From: Streptosporangiales bacterium
Lineage (GTDB): Bacteria > Actinomycetota > Actinomycetes > Streptosporangiales > Streptosporangiaceae
DNA length: 38,025 nt
Assembly (NCBI GenBank): GCA_009380095.1
Contig: WHSL01000032.1
Coordinates: 1-38,025, forward strand
Direction: 5' to 3'
Shown here: piece by piece, positions 8,324 through 17,208 of the stretch
Layout of the letters: every line of letters begins with the position of its first letter
Position numbering within the stretch: position 1 is the first letter of the stretch
Notes under the pieces: model-generated
The model's input: the letters and a program-made list of their open reading frames with translations, nothing else
Databases searched by the model: none
What the model was told of the DNA's origin: nothing
Program-made: the position numbers and the translations under genes

Positions 8324-8410
8324 GGCGCGCAGCGCCTGAGGACACCGGGGGGTTCGGGGGGTCGTCCCGCCGGGCGATATCGGAGACCCGGGGAAGGTGG
8401 TCGAAAGACC
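8324..8410 (+). repeat. GC-rich intergenic repeat, copy A
   Basis: Begins GGCGCGCAGCGCC, then a core of two G-runs separated by TTC (CCGGGGGGTTCGGGGGGTC), then CGGGCGATATCGG and a closing part GGGGAAGGTGGTCGAAAGACC. The same order of blocks recurs in copies B and C; copy D shares mainly the core. Confidence 0.6.
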
Positions 8411-8425
8411 AACGAACAGGATTAA

Positions 8426-8464
8426 GCGTGTGGGCGGCGCCCGTCCCTAACGCCGCCCACACGC
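8426..8464. terminator. Perfect 14-bp hairpin downstream of the GST gene
   Basis: GCGTGTGGGCGGCG (8426-8439) pairs perfectly with CGCCGCCCACACGC (8451-8464) around an 11-base loop. No T-run follows; many actinobacterial terminators lack one. It lies about 155 bases past the GST stop. Confidence 0.55.
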
Positions 8465-8612
8465 GTCCCCGATCGAGGCCGGCCGTCTCCGCCTGTGGCG
8501 GGCGGCCCAGCGATTTCGCGAACCCCCTGTGCGTCCGCTCGGTCGCTGACCTCGAATGCTTAGAGATTAGGACCCGGGAAAGGGGGGCCGGGAGAGCCCT
8601 ACGACCCAACCA

Positions 8613-8635
8613 GGGGCCCAAGATGCTTGGGCCCC
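8613..8635 (+). terminator. Perfect 10-bp hairpin with TTCG tail
   Basis: GGGGCCCAAG (8613-8622) pairs with CTTGGGCCCC (8626-8635) around ATG and is followed by TTCGT. It may end a short transcript starting near 8580, because GCTGAC (8545-8550) and TAGGAC (8568-8573) lie 17 bases apart just upstream. That small-RNA reading is tentative. Confidence 0.4.
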
Positions 8636-8888
8636 TTCGTCGGGCCGCGGATACCTGCGTTGGGACCACAGGCCCAACCACCGGGCCCAGACCGGCGCCG
8701 GTTCACACCCGCGCGACGGGGTCCGCGTACGGTCTGACCGGGCGGAACGCGCGGACGGCTACGGGGCCCAGGCATGTGACCGGGGTCTCGGCCGACCATG
8801 AAGTGCCCCGCGGGATGCCCTGGGCGAGTAGCCTTGTTCTTCGATTACCGATCAAAAATGCGAGCCGCGGAAGAGGGCGATCTCCGCC

Positions 8889-11800
8889 GTGTCGTCAGAG
8901 TCGTCACAGCCACTGACAAACTTCGGCCCCAACGAGTGGTTGGTCGATGAGCTGTACCAGCAGTACCTCGAAGACCCCAACTCCGTAGACCAGGCGTGGT
9001 GGAACTTCTTCGCCGACTACAAGCCCGGTGGCGCCGCCACCGCGCCGTCGGCGGCCGCCACCGCGGCTCCGAGCACGGCCACGGCCGCCCCGGCGGCCCC
9101 GGCCACCCCCAGCGCTCCCGCGGCCACCCCGCAGGCCCCCGCCGAGCAGGCCCCCGCCGAGCAGGCCCCCGCGGCCGCCGACGGCCAGGCCGCGGCACCG
9201 GCGCAGGCCCCCGCGGCCCAGCCCCAGCCCCAGCCCCAGCCCAAGGCCCCCGCGCAGCCGGCCAAGCCGGCCGCACCCGCCTCCGACGCGGTAGAGCAGG
9301 TCCGGCTACGCGGCGCCGCCGCGCGCACCGCGTCCAACATGGACGTGAGCCTGACCGTCCCCACCGCGACCAGCGTGCGGGCGGTGCCGGCCAAGCTGCT
9401 GATCGACAACCGCATCGTGGTCAACCGCCACCTGGCGCGCGGTCGCGGCGGCAAGGTCTCCTTCACCCACATCATCGGCTACGCCATCGTGAAGGCCCTG
9501 GCCACGATGCCGGAGATGAACAACGGCTACGCCGAGGTCGACGGCAAGCCGACCCTGCTGCAGCCCGCGCACGTCAACCTCGGCCTGGCCATCGACGTGC
9601 AGAAGGCCAACGGCCAGCGCCAGCTGCTGGTGCCGAACATCAAGTCCGCCGAGACGATGGACTTCCGCCAGTTCTGGACGGCGTACGAGGAAGTCGTCCG
9701 CAAGGCGCGGTCCGGCAAGCTCACCGTTGAGGACTTCGCGGGCACCACGATCAGCCTGACCAACCCGGGCACGATCGGCACCGTGCACTCGGTGCCGCGG
9801 CTGATGGCCGGGCAGGGCACGATCATCGGCGTCGGCGCGATGGAGTATCCGGCGGAGTACCAGGGCGCGTCGGAGGAGACGATGGCGCGCCTGGCGGTCA
9901 GCAAGGTGATGACGCTGACCAGCACGTACGACCACCGCATCATCCAGGGCGCGCAGTCCGGCGAGTTCCTCCGCACGGTGCACCGCCTGCTGCTCGGCGA
10001 GGACGGCTTCTACGACGAGATCTTCGAGTCGCTGCGCCTGCCGTACGAGCCGGTCCGCTGGGTCAAGGACATCTCCGCCAGCCACGACGAGGACATCAAC
10101 AAGACCGCCCGGGTGCAGGAGCTCATCCACGCGTACCGGGTGCGCGGCCACCTCATGGCCGACACCGACCCGCTGGAGTACAACCAGCGCAAGCACCCCG
10201 ACCTGGACATCCTGCAGCACGGCCTTACCCTGTGGGACCTCGAGCGCGAGTTCGCCACCGGCGGGTTCGCCGGCAAGCCGCTGATGAAGCTCCGCGAGGT
10301 GCTCGGCGTCCTGCGCGACTCGTACTGCCGCACCATCGGCATCGAGTACATGCACATGCAGGACGTCGAGGAGCGCTCCTGGATCCAGGAGCGGGTGGAG
10401 CGGCCCGGCATCAAGCCCGACCGTGAGCAGCAGCTGCACATCCTCGGCCGGCTCAACGTGGCCGAGGCCTTCGAGACGTTCCTGCAGACGAAGTACGTGG
10501 GGCAGAAGCGCTTCTCGCTGGAGGGCGGGGAGTCGCTCATCCCTTTGCTGGACGTCGTGATCTCGGCGGCCGCCACGGACGACCTCGACGAGGTGGTCCT
10601 GGGCATGGCGCACCGCGGCCGGCTGAACGTGCTCGCCAACATCACCGGCAAGTCGTACGGGCAGATCTTCGGCGAGTTCGAGGGCAACATCGACCCGCGC
10701 AGCGCGCACGGCTCCGGTGACGTGAAGTACCACCTCGGCACCGAGGGCACGTACGTGACCGCCGACGGCACCAAGATCAAGACCTCGCTGGTGGCGAACC
10801 CGAGCCACCTCGAGGCGGTCAACCCGGTGCTCGAAGGCGTCGTCCGCGCCAAGCAGGACCTGCTGGACGTCGGCGAGGAGGGCTTCACCGTGCTGCCCTT
10901 GCTGGTGCACGGCGACGCGGCCTTCGCCGGCCAGGGCGTGGTGGCGGAGACGCTCAATCTCTCGCAGCTGCGCGGCTACCGCACCGGCGGCACCGTGCAC
11001 GTGGTGGTCAACAATCAGGTCGGCTTCACCACCGCGCCGGAGCACAGCCGCTCCAGCGTGTACGCCACCGATGTGGCGCGGATGATCCAGGCCCCGATCT
11101 TCCACGTGAACGGCGACGACCCCGAGGCGGTCGTCCGGGTCGGGCAGCTCGCGTACGAGTACCGGCAGGCGTACAAGAAGGACGTCGTGATCGACCTGGT
11201 CTGCTACCGGCGCCGGGGCCACAACGAGTCGGACAACCCCTCGTTCACCCAGCCGGTGATGTACGACCTGATCGACGCCAAGCGGTCCACCCGGAAGATC
11301 TACACCGAGGCCCTGATCGGCCGCGGCGACATCACGGTGGACGAGGCCGAGCAGGCGCTCCGTGACTACCAGGCGCAGCTCGAGCGGGCCTTCACCGAGA
11401 CCCGCGAGGCCGGCAAGCGCCCGCAGGAGCCGGGCGCCGTGGTGCGGCCGGAGCCCGAGGCGCCGGAGGTCATCGATCACACGAGCGTGCCGACCGCGAT
11501 CAGCGCGGAGGCCGTGAAGCGGATCGTGGACACGCAGCTCAACCTCCCCGAGGGCTTCACCCCGCACCCGCGGCTGCAGCCCCTGCTGCAGCGCCGCGCC
11601 CAGATGGTGGAGGACGACGCCATCGACTGGGCGATGGGCGAGACCTTCGCGCTCGGGTCGGTGCTGCTCGACGGTCACCCGGTGCGGCTCGTCGGGCAGG
11701 ACACCCGCCGTGGCACGTTCGGCCAGCGCCACGCGGCGCTGTACGACCGGCACACCGGCGAGGACTACATCCCGCTCAAGCAGTTCGGCAGCGGCGTCAA

Positions 11801-12644
11801 CAAGTTCTACGTGCACGACTCGCTGCTCAGCGAGTACGCGGCGATGGGCTTCGAGTACGGCTACGCGCTGGAGCGGCCCGAGGCGCTGGTGATCTGGGAG
11901 GCGCAGTTCGGCGACTTCGCCAACGGCGCCCAGTCGATCATCGACGAGTTCATCAGCTCCGGCGAGCAGAAGTGGGGCCAGCACTCCGGCGTCGTCCTGC
12001 TGCTGCCGCACGGGTACGAGGGGCAGGGGCCCGACCACTCCTCCGCCAGGATCGAGCGGTATCTGCAGCTCTGCGCGCAGGACAACATGACGGTGGCGCA
12101 GCCCACGACCCCGGCGAACTACTTCCACCTGCTGCGCTGGCAGGCTCTGGCGCCGCGGGAGAAGCCGCTGATCGTGTTCACGCCGAAGTCGATCCTGCGG
12201 GCGAAGGCCGCGACCTCCTCGGTCAAGGACTTCACCTCCGGTGTGTTCCAGCCGCTCATCCCGGAGACCGAGCAGCAGGACCGGTCCGCCGTACGGCGCA
12301 TGGTGCTGTGCAGCGGCAAGATCTACTACGACCTCGTCGCGGCGCGGAAGGAGCGGGGCGACGGGAGCACGGCGATCCTCCGGGTGGAGCGGCTGTACCC
12401 GCTGCCCATCGCGGAGATCGAGCGTGAGCTCGCCGCGTACCCGAACGTGACCGAGCTGATCTGGGCGCAGGACGAGCCGGCCAACCAGGGTCCCTGGCCC
12501 ACGGTCGCACTCAAGCTCCCCGAACACCTCGGCCGTCCGGTCACCCGGGTGTCCCGCCCGGCCTCCTCCTCGCCGGCCGCCGGCTCGGCCAAGCGCCACG
12601 AGGCCGAGCAGCAGGCCATCCTGCACGACGTCTTCCCGGCCTGA
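8889..12644 (+). CDS. kgd: Multifunctional 2-oxoglutarate metabolism enzyme (2-oxoglutarate dehydrogenase E1 fused to an E2-like catalytic domain)
   Basis: 1251 residues with the actinobacterial Kgd/OdhA architecture. An N-terminal helical segment ([20 protein letters not shown]) is followed by a long Ala/Pro linker (about 48-135), then an E2-type acyltransferase core containing DHRIIQGA with catalytic H349, then the E1 thiamine-diphosphate part, with GDAAFAGQG (G675-D676 onward) and VVVNNQVGF (N708-N709) at the cofactor site, and a transketolase-like C terminus. No lipoyl domain is present, as is normal for this family; a lipoylated E2 elsewhere is needed for dehydrogenase flux. It oxidatively decarboxylates 2-oxoglutarate in the TCA cycle, and homologues are inhibited by unphosphorylated GarA/OdhI. 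The GTG start at 8889 fits the conserved N terminus. A strong hairpin follows. Confidence 0.97.
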   Translation: MSSESSQPLTNFGPNEWLVDELYQQYLEDPNSVDQAWWNFFADYKPGGAATAPSAAATAAPSTATAAPAAPATPSAPAATPQAPAEQAPAEQAPAAADGQAAAPAQAPAAQPQPQPQPKAPAQPAKPAAPASDAVEQVRLRGAAARTASNMDVSLTVPTATSVRAVPAKLLIDNRIVVNRHLARGRGGKVSFTHIIGYAIVKALATMPEMNNGYAEVDGKPTLLQPAHVNLGLAIDVQKANGQRQLLVPNIKSAETMDFRQFWTAYEEVVRKARSGKLTVEDFAGTTISLTNPGTIGTVHSVPRLMAGQGTIIGVGAMEYPAEYQGASEETMARLAVSKVMTLTSTYDHRIIQGAQSGEFLRTVHRLLLGEDGFYDEIFESLRLPYEPVRWVKDISASHDEDINKTARVQELIHAYRVRGHLMADTDPLEYNQRKHPDLDILQHGLTLWDLEREFATGGFAGKPLMKLREVLGVLRDSYCRTIGIEYMHMQDVEERSWIQERVERPGIKPDREQQLHILGRLNVAEAFETFLQTKYVGQKRFSLEGGESLIPLLDVVISAAATDDLDEVVLGMAHRGRLNVLANITGKSYGQIFGEFEGNIDPRSAHGSGDVKYHLGTEGTYVTADGTKIKTSLVANPSHLEAVNPVLEGVVRAKQDLLDVGEEGFTVLPLLVHGDAAFAGQGVVAETLNLSQLRGYRTGGTVHVVVNNQVGFTTAPEHSRSSVYATDVARMIQAPIFHVNGDDPEAVVRVGQLAYEYRQAYKKDVVIDLVCYRRRGHNESDNPSFTQPVMYDLIDAKRSTRKIYTEALIGRGDITVDEAEQALRDYQAQLERAFTETREAGKRPQEPGAVVRPEPEAPEVIDHTSVPTAISAEAVKRIVDTQLNLPEGFTPHPRLQPLLQRRAQMVEDDAIDWAMGETFALGSVLLDGHPVRLVGQDTRRGTFGQRHAALYDRHTGEDYIPLKQFGSGVNKFYVHDSLLSEYAAMGFEYGYALERPEALVIWEAQFGDFANGAQSIIDEFISSGEQKWGQHSGVVLLLPHGYEGQGPDHSSARIERYLQLCAQDNMTVAQPTTPANYFHLLRWQALAPREKPLIVFTPKSILRAKAATSSVKDFTSGVFQPLIPETEQQDRSAVRRMVLCSGKIYYDLVAARKERGDGSTAILRVERLYPLPIAEIERELAAYPNVTELIWAQDEPANQGPWPTVALKLPEHLGRPVTRVSRPASSSPAAGSAKRHEAEQQAILHDVFPA

Positions 12645-12656
12645 TCCGCTCCACCT

Positions 12657-12690
12657 GACGCCCTCCGCAGCCCTGGCCGCGGAGGGCGTC
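12657..12690 (+). terminator. kgd terminator
   Basis: GACGCCCTCCGC (12657-12668) and GCGGAGGGCGTC (12679-12690) form a perfect 12-bp stem around a 10-base loop, 12 bases after the kgd stop. There is no T-tract. Confidence 0.75.
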
Positions 12691-12734
12691 GGCGTACGGC
12701 GGGATCACCGGTGACGGTCCGCCACAATGGAGAC

Positions 12735-12914
12735 GTGTACTTCACCGACCGCGGCATCGAGGAGCTGGAGCAGCGCCGGGGCGACGACGAGGTCACCCTC
12801 GCCTGGCTGGCCGAACGCCTCCGCGACTTCACCGACCTCAACCCCGAGTTCGAGATTTCCGTCGATCGCTTCGCCACCTGGCTGGCGCGCCTGGAGGACC
12901 CCGACGAGGACTGA
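12735..12914 (+). CDS. DUF6104 family small protein
   Basis: 59 residues starting MYFTDRGIEELEQRRG (GTG start) and ending in an acidic tail (LEDPDED). Small proteins with this opening are conserved beside kgd/sucA in many actinomycetes; the function is unknown. The middle (LAWLAERLRDFTDLNPEFEI and on) looks mainly helical and acidic. An earlier in-frame start exists at 12711, but the GTG at 12735 matches the conserved N terminus and has CACAAT six bases upstream as a possible -10 box, which would make the gene leaderless. An alternative reading is a weak GGAGA ribosome site in the same bases. Confidence 0.8.
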   Translation: MYFTDRGIEELEQRRGDDEVTLAWLAERLRDFTDLNPEFEISVDRFATWLARLEDPDED

Positions 12915-12944
12915 TCCCTGCCACGGCCCGGGGTCCCGCTCTCG

Positions 12945-12981
12945 CGATATGTCTTGACTTCTCCAAGACGCGACATATCGT
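12945..12981 (+). promoter_or_regulatory. Promoter and palindromic operator of the DUF4097-PadR operon
   Basis: CGATATGTC (12945-12953) and its exact reverse complement GACATATCG (12972-12980) flank an 18-base centre. The promoter lies within them: -35 TTGACT (12954-12959) and -10 TATCGT (12976-12981) with a 16-base spacer. A dimeric regulator bound here would block RNA polymerase. ATGT/ACAT inverted repeats are typical PadR operators, so autoregulation by the PadR protein of the same operon is the simplest inference. Confidence 0.75.
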
Positions 12982-13017
12982 GTTCAGCACGAGAGCTTGC
13001 AGGATCGGGGAAGCGCC

Positions 13018-13836
13018 ATGCAACGCTGGATCATCGACGGTCCACAGACCGAAGAGTTCGACGGCATCGTCGCCCTGAAGGCCCGCCTCGGCAGCGGTCA
13101 CGTCGACGTCATCACCGCCGACGGCCCACCCCGCCTCGAGGTGACGGCCCTGGAGGGTCCACCCCTGCTCGTCACCCACCAGGCCGGCATCCTGACCGTC
13201 ACGTACGAGGACCTGACCTGGGAGGGCATCTCCCAGCTGATCCGCCCGAGGAAACGCAGCGCCACGATCAGCCTCGCCGTCCCCGCCGGCTGCCCGGTCG
13301 ACCTCACCGTCGCGAACGCCTCGGTCGTCGTCGCCGGCCCCACCGGCCGCACGTCGGTGCGGAGCATGAGCGGCGACGTCACGCTCGACGGCCTGACCGC
13401 CCGGGTGGACGTCAACACGGTCTCGGGCGACATCGCGGCCCGCGGCCTGGCCGGCGACGTCATCCTGAACAGCGCGTCCGGCCGGGTCGAGCTGGCCGAC
13501 GCGGGCGCCGGGCGGGTCGGCGCCAAGACCGTCTCCGGGCGCATCCTCACCGACGTACGGGTCCGCAAGGACGCGCGGATCGAGCTGGCCAGCCTGTCCG
13601 GGGACATCACGCTGCGGGTGCCGTCCGACATCGTCTCGCACGTCGAGCTGCGCTCCACCAGGGGGAAGCTGGAGTCCGCGTTCCCCACCATGCACCGGCA
13701 GGACGGGCGCGCGCTGAGCCGGCTCGTGGGCGATCTCGGTGACGGTTCCACGACCGGCAGGCTCGCGGCCACGTCCGTCTCCGGCGACGTGACCCTGCTG
13801 CGCGACGACACGCCCGCCCTCGGGGAGGCCCAGTGA
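13018..13836 (+). CDS. DUF4097 domain protein (beta-helix, adhesin-like fold)
   Basis: 272 residues from the ATG at 13018, which follows GGGGAAG; an in-frame GTG at 12997 is a weaker start. After an N-terminal beta-rich part the protein consists of repeated short strands of the type SVRSMSGDVTLDGL, VNTVSGDIAARGL, ILNSASGRVELAD and ASLSGDITL, the right-handed repeat pattern of DUF4097. No signal peptide or membrane helix is evident, so it probably acts in the cytoplasm. DUF4097 proteins are commonly encoded with a PadR regulator in actinomycetes; whether they sense or regulate is not known. The stop overlaps the start of the PadR gene (GTGA), so the two are translationally coupled. Confidence 0.85.
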   Translation: MQRWIIDGPQTEEFDGIVALKARLGSGHVDVITADGPPRLEVTALEGPPLLVTHQAGILTVTYEDLTWEGISQLIRPRKRSATISLAVPAGCPVDLTVANASVVVAGPTGRTSVRSMSGDVTLDGLTARVDVNTVSGDIAARGLAGDVILNSASGRVELADAGAGRVGAKTVSGRILTDVRVRKDARIELASLSGDITLRVPSDIVSHVELRSTRGKLESAFPTMHRQDGRALSRLVGDLGDGSTTGRLAATSVSGDVTLLRDDTPALGEAQ

Positions 13837-15254
13837 GTCCCGTCTTCGGCCACGGCCGGCTCCGGCTCTACCTGCTGAAACTGCTGGAGGAGAGCCCGAA
13901 GCACGGCTATGAGGTCATCCGGCTGCTGCAGGACCGGTTCCTGGGGGTGTACGCGCCGTCTCCCGGCACGATCTATCCCCGGCTCGCCCGCCTCGAGGAG
14001 GACGGTCTCGTCACCCACGAGGAGATCGACGGGCGCAAGGTCTACCGGCTCACCGACGCGGGCCGCGCCGAGCTCGAACGACGCATGGACGAGCTGGCCG
14101 AGCTCGAGGCGGAGATCACCGCCTCGGTACGGGACATCGCCCAGGAGGTCCGGGAGGACGTCCGGGAGACCGTCCGCTCACTCCGCGAAGAGCTGACCTA
14201 CGCCGCAGGCGACCCCCGCCGCACAGCCCGCGCCCGCACCCGCGACACCCGCACCCAAGCCCGCGCAGACGCCCAACGCCTCCGCGAGGAATCCCGCCAC
14301 CACCGCGACGAGGCCCGCGAAGAGGCCCGCCGCCGCCGTGACGAGGCCCGCCGGGCCAAGGACGACACCCGCCGCCACGGCGACGAAGCCCGCGAAGGCA
14401 CGCGCCGCGCCGGGGAGGAGGCCCGCCGGCCCGGGCAGGACGTCTGGGAGGAGTCTCTCTACGACGAAGACGCTCACCCAGGCGTCGGCGACAGGCGCCG
14501 AGACGAAGCTCGCGAGAAGCAGCGGGACAACTCACGCGAGGAGTACCGAGGCAGCTCACGCGAGAAGCAGCGGGACGGCTCCCGCGAGGAGCGCCGGGGC
14601 GAGGAGCGCCGGGGCGAGGAGCGCTGGGGCGAGGGCCGCGGGCACGGGCGGCAACGGTACGGCTGGTGGGAGCGCGACTGGCGCCGCTGGGCCGAGGACA
14701 TGGCCGACTGGGGCGACAAGTGGTCGCCGCCGGCCGGCCCGCGCCACGACCTGGAGCGCGCCCTCCACGACTTCACCCACGAGGCCCGCCGCGCGGTCCG
14801 CGACGCCCGCGACACCGGCACCCACGTCCTCGGCGACGTCCGCGACCTCCTCGACGAGACCCTCCACCGCCTCCGCACCGAAATCCTCACCCCCCGCGAC
14901 GAGCAGACCTCCACCACGGACGACGACGACCGCCCGACACCGACAGACGGCGACGAGCCCTCCGCCCGGGACGACGGCCCGAACCGCCCTGACGAGGACG
15001 CGGACGGGAGCGACACCCCGAGGCGCGACGGTCCGGCAACCACGGGCGAGACTCCAAGCCGCGACGGTTCGGCGACCGGCGGCGGCGCGGGCACCGAGCG
15101 GCGCCATGGTGCGGCAGGCACGGGCGACGCCGAGAGCTCCGAGCGGCGCGGCGACCGGGCGGGCACAGACGGCGGCGAGGGCACCGAGCGGCGCGACGGC
15201 CGGGCGGGCACAGACGGCGGCGAGGGCGGGCGGTCCGAGCGCGACGGCGGCTGA
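13833..15254 (+). CDS. PadR-family regulator with a long charged low-complexity C-terminal extension
   Basis: 473 residues. Residues 1-85 are a PadR winged helix: LRLYLLKLLEESPKHGYEVI, then APSPGTIYPRLARLEEDGLV and GRKVYRLTDAGRAEL. Residues about 85-250 are rich in R, E, D and A and likely form a long helix or coiled coil. Further on come short repeats (RGEERRGEERWGE), a W-rich patch (WWERDWRRWAEDMADW) and an unstructured tail with repeats such as GRAGTDGGEG. PadR proteins are usually 100-190 residues, so the extension is exceptional. Much of the tail is coded with C- and G-only third positions. The GTG start overlaps the DUF4097 stop. It probably represses its own operon through the inverted repeat at 12945-12980. 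The tail may be a dimerisation, DNA-coating or partner-binding region. Confidence 0.85.
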   Translation: MSPVFGHGRLRLYLLKLLEESPKHGYEVIRLLQDRFLGVYAPSPGTIYPRLARLEEDGLVTHEEIDGRKVYRLTDAGRAELERRMDELAELEAEITASVRDIAQEVREDVRETVRSLREELTYAAGDPRRTARARTRDTRTQARADAQRLREESRHHRDEAREEARRRRDEARRAKDDTRRHGDEAREGTRRAGEEARRPGQDVWEESLYDEDAHPGVGDRRRDEAREKQRDNSREEYRGSSREKQRDGSREERRGEERRGEERWGEGRGHGRQRYGWWERDWRRWAEDMADWGDKWSPPAGPRHDLERALHDFTHEARRAVRDARDTGTHVLGDVRDLLDETLHRLRTEILTPRDEQTSTTDDDDRPTPTDGDEPSARDDGPNRPDEDADGSDTPRRDGPATTGETPSRDGSATGGGAGTERRHGAAGTGDAESSERRGDRAGTDGGEGTERRDGRAGTDGGEGGRSERDGG

Positions 15255-15304
15255 TTCGCGGGTCGGGCGTGCAGGGGGGTTCCGAGGAGGGCAGAGTCGG
15301 GGGC

Positions 15305-16138
15305 GTGGCGGAGACGACGGCTTTCGTGTTGGGCGGGGGCGGGGTGCTCGGCGCCGCCGAGGTCGGCATGGTCGGCGCGCTGCTGGACGCCGGCATCCGC
15401 CCCGACCTCGTGGTGGGCACCTCCATCGGCGCCATCAACGGCGCGATCGTGGCGGCCGACCCGGGCCCGGGCGCCGGCGAGCGACTCGCCGCCCTCTGGA
15501 ACTCCCCCGACGCGCAGGCCGTCTTCGGCGCCTCCGCCGTGCACCGCCTCCGTACGCTGGCCAAGAGCGGCACCCACCTGCACCCCGCCGAGCCGCTGCG
15601 CCGCATGCTGACCACCGCACTCGGTGACGCCACGTTCGAGGATCTGGCACTGCCCTTCGAGTGCTGCGCCGCGTCCATCGAACGCGCCGCCGAGCACTGG
15701 TTCCGGGACGGCCCGGTGTGCGAGGCGGTGCTGGCCTCCTGCGCCGTCCCGGGCCTGCTCCCGCCGGTACGGATCGGGGACGAGCACTTCCTCGACGGCG
15801 GCCTCGTCAACAGCATCCCGGTCGCCCGCGCCGTGGAGCTCGGCGCCACCCGCCTGTTCGTGATGCAGGTCGGCCGCATCGACCGCCCGCTCACCCCGCC
15901 CCGCAAGCCCTGGGAGGTGGCCCTGGTGGCGTTCGAGATCGCCCGGCGGCACCGCTTCGCCCGCGACATGGCGGCGCTGCCCGACGGCACCCGCGCGCAC
16001 GTACTGCCCACCGGCGACCCGTTGCCGCCTCGCTACGACGACCTGTCCTCACTCAAGTACCGCGACTTCTCCACGGCTCCGATCCGGATCCGCCGCGCGT
16101 ACGCCGCCACCGCGGATTATCTCCGCGAGAACATCTAG
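15305..16138 (+). CDS. Patatin-like phospholipase (RssA-like)
   Basis: 277 residues from the GTG at 15305; an in-frame GTG at 15269 adds 12 residues that do not look conserved. The oxyanion-hole glycines GGGGVLG (10-16), the nucleophile elbow GTSIG with S40, and LDGGLVNSIPV with D164 form the Ser-Asp dyad of bacterial patatin-like lipases. These release fatty acids from glycerophospholipids. No export signal is seen, so it acts on the inner face of the membrane or on cytoplasmic lipid. The next gene, an acyltransferase of the opposite chemistry, starts seven bases after the stop, so the two form an operon that could remodel phospholipid acyl chains. Confidence 0.88.
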   Translation: MAETTAFVLGGGGVLGAAEVGMVGALLDAGIRPDLVVGTSIGAINGAIVAADPGPGAGERLAALWNSPDAQAVFGASAVHRLRTLAKSGTHLHPAEPLRRMLTTALGDATFEDLALPFECCAASIERAAEHWFRDGPVCEAVLASCAVPGLLPPVRIGDEHFLDGGLVNSIPVARAVELGATRLFVMQVGRIDRPLTPPRKPWEVALVAFEIARRHRFARDMAALPDGTRAHVLPTGDPLPPRYDDLSSLKYRDFSTAPIRIRRAYAATADYLRENI

Positions 16139-16145
16139 GCCCGCC

Positions 16146-17159
16146 ATGTTGCCCCCACGCTGGCTACGCCGCCTCCTCCTGGCCCCAACGACGATCGCGC
16201 TCGCGACGCTCTACCTCTTCACCGCGCCGCTCTGGCTGTTCGCCGCGGCCGCCGCGTCGCCCCTGGTACCCGGCCGGCTGCGCCCCCTGCGCCTGCTGTG
16301 GATGGCCACGCTGCACCTGGTGTTCGAGGCACTCATCCTGATCGTGCTGTTCGGACTGTGGCTGGCGGCCGGCCTGGGGTACAACCTCCAGCGCCCCTGG
16401 TTCCAGCGCCGCCACTACGACCTGATGCGCTGGTACCTGCGGGTCATCTACGCGGAGGCCCGCCGCGTCCTGCACGTCCGGGTGTCGGTGGAGGGCCCGC
16501 CACCGGAGGCGTACCGGGACCGCCCGCTGCTGGTGTTCAGCCGCCACGCCGGGCCGGGCGACTCGTTCCTGCTGATGCACGCGCTGCTGAACTGGTACGG
16601 CCGCGAGCCGCGGATCGTCCTCAAGCACACCCTGCAGTGGGACCCGGCCATCGACGCCCTGCTGAACCGGCTCCCCACGGTCTTCATCCCGCCCGGCCCG
16701 CGGGACGCCGTGGAGGACCGGATCAGGGAGCTGTCCACCGGCCTGGACGGCGACGACGCGGTGGTGATCTTCCCCGAGGGCGGCAACTTCACCGAGGGCC
16801 GCCGCGCCCGCGCCATCGCCCGGCTCCGCCAGATCGGCCTGGAGCCGATGGCTCGGCGCGCCGAGGCGATGCGGTACGTGCTCGCCCCCCGCCCCGGTGG
16901 CGTCACGGCCGCGCTGGAGGCCGCCGCGCCCGGCGCGTACGTGGCCTGGGTCGCGCACACCGGTGTCGATCACCTCCAGACCGTGCTGGACGTGTGGCGC
17001 GAACTGCCGATGGACAAGGGCATCGCGATGCACTGGTGGCTGTGCCCGCCGGAGGAGATCCCGTCCGGCCGCGAGGAGCGTACGGAGTGGCTGTACGGCT
17101 GGTGGGAGCGGATCGACGCGTGGATCGCCGCGCAGCGCACGACACCCCCGGAGGACTGA
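16146..17159 (+). CDS. PlsC-like lysophospholipid / 1-acylglycerol-3-phosphate acyltransferase
   Basis: 337 residues. Two or three hydrophobic helices lie in the first 85 residues (TIALATLYLFTAPLWLF, then VFEALILIVLFGLWLAAGL). The acyltransferase marks follow: SRHAGPGDSF is the HX4D motif (H134, D139) and VVIFPEGGNFTEG is the acceptor-binding EGG motif. Homologues move acyl chains from acyl-CoA or acyl-ACP to lysophospholipids. The substrate is not determined; this subgroup is longer than classical PlsC (about 240 residues). It is in an operon with the patatin-like lipase and ends before a 9-bp hairpin. Confidence 0.85.
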   Translation: MLPPRWLRRLLLAPTTIALATLYLFTAPLWLFAAAAASPLVPGRLRPLRLLWMATLHLVFEALILIVLFGLWLAAGLGYNLQRPWFQRRHYDLMRWYLRVIYAEARRVLHVRVSVEGPPPEAYRDRPLLVFSRHAGPGDSFLLMHALLNWYGREPRIVLKHTLQWDPAIDALLNRLPTVFIPPGPRDAVEDRIRELSTGLDGDDAVVIFPEGGNFTEGRRARAIARLRQIGLEPMARRAEAMRYVLAPRPGGVTAALEAAAPGAYVAWVAHTGVDHLQTVLDVWRELPMDKGIAMHWWLCPPEEIPSGREERTEWLYGWWERIDAWIAAQRTTPPED

Positions 17160-17165
17160 GGGCCC

Positions 17166-17189
17166 CCGGGCCGCGACGCGGCGGCCCGG
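17166..17189 (+). terminator. Hairpin after the acyltransferase gene
   Basis: CCGGGCCGC (17166-17174) pairs with GCGGCCCGG (17181-17189) around GACGCG, six bases after the stop codon. It also lies immediately before the promoter of the next gene. Confidence 0.7.
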
Positions 17190-17195
17190 TCTGCG

Positions 17196-17201
17196 TATGG
17201 T
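17196..17201 (+). promoter_or_regulatory. -10 element of a leaderless promoter for the MDR oxidoreductase gene
   Basis: TATGGT ends seven bases before the ATG at 17209 and no ribosome-binding sequence intervenes, so the transcript probably starts at or near the start codon. Confidence 0.5.
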
Positions 17202-17208
17202 GCAGATC

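Larger units (their letters stand above)
8271..8888. other. 618-base noncoding region between the GST gene and kgd
   Basis: No credible gene is seen; the open frames crossing it have poor codon character. It holds, in order, one copy of the GC-rich repeat (8324-8410), a perfect 14-bp hairpin (8426-8464), a perfect 10-bp hairpin (8613-8635) preceded by promoter-like hexamers, and the probable kgd promoter, whose likely -10 box TAGCCT lies at 8829-8834, about 55 bases before the kgd start. Confidence 0.6.

Noticed and set aside
8428-8916. Open frame upstream of kgd
   Set aside because: It crosses two hairpins and the kgd promoter and start, and has poor codon bias and no recognisable motif.
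9306-12626. 1106-codon open frame antisense to kgd
   Set aside because: Shadow of the kgd codon bias; the translation is Leu/Arg/Val/His-rich without any family motif.
16897-17208. Upstream extension of the MDR oxidoreductase
   Set aside because: It overlaps the acyltransferase gene and its terminator; the family N terminus begins at 17209.
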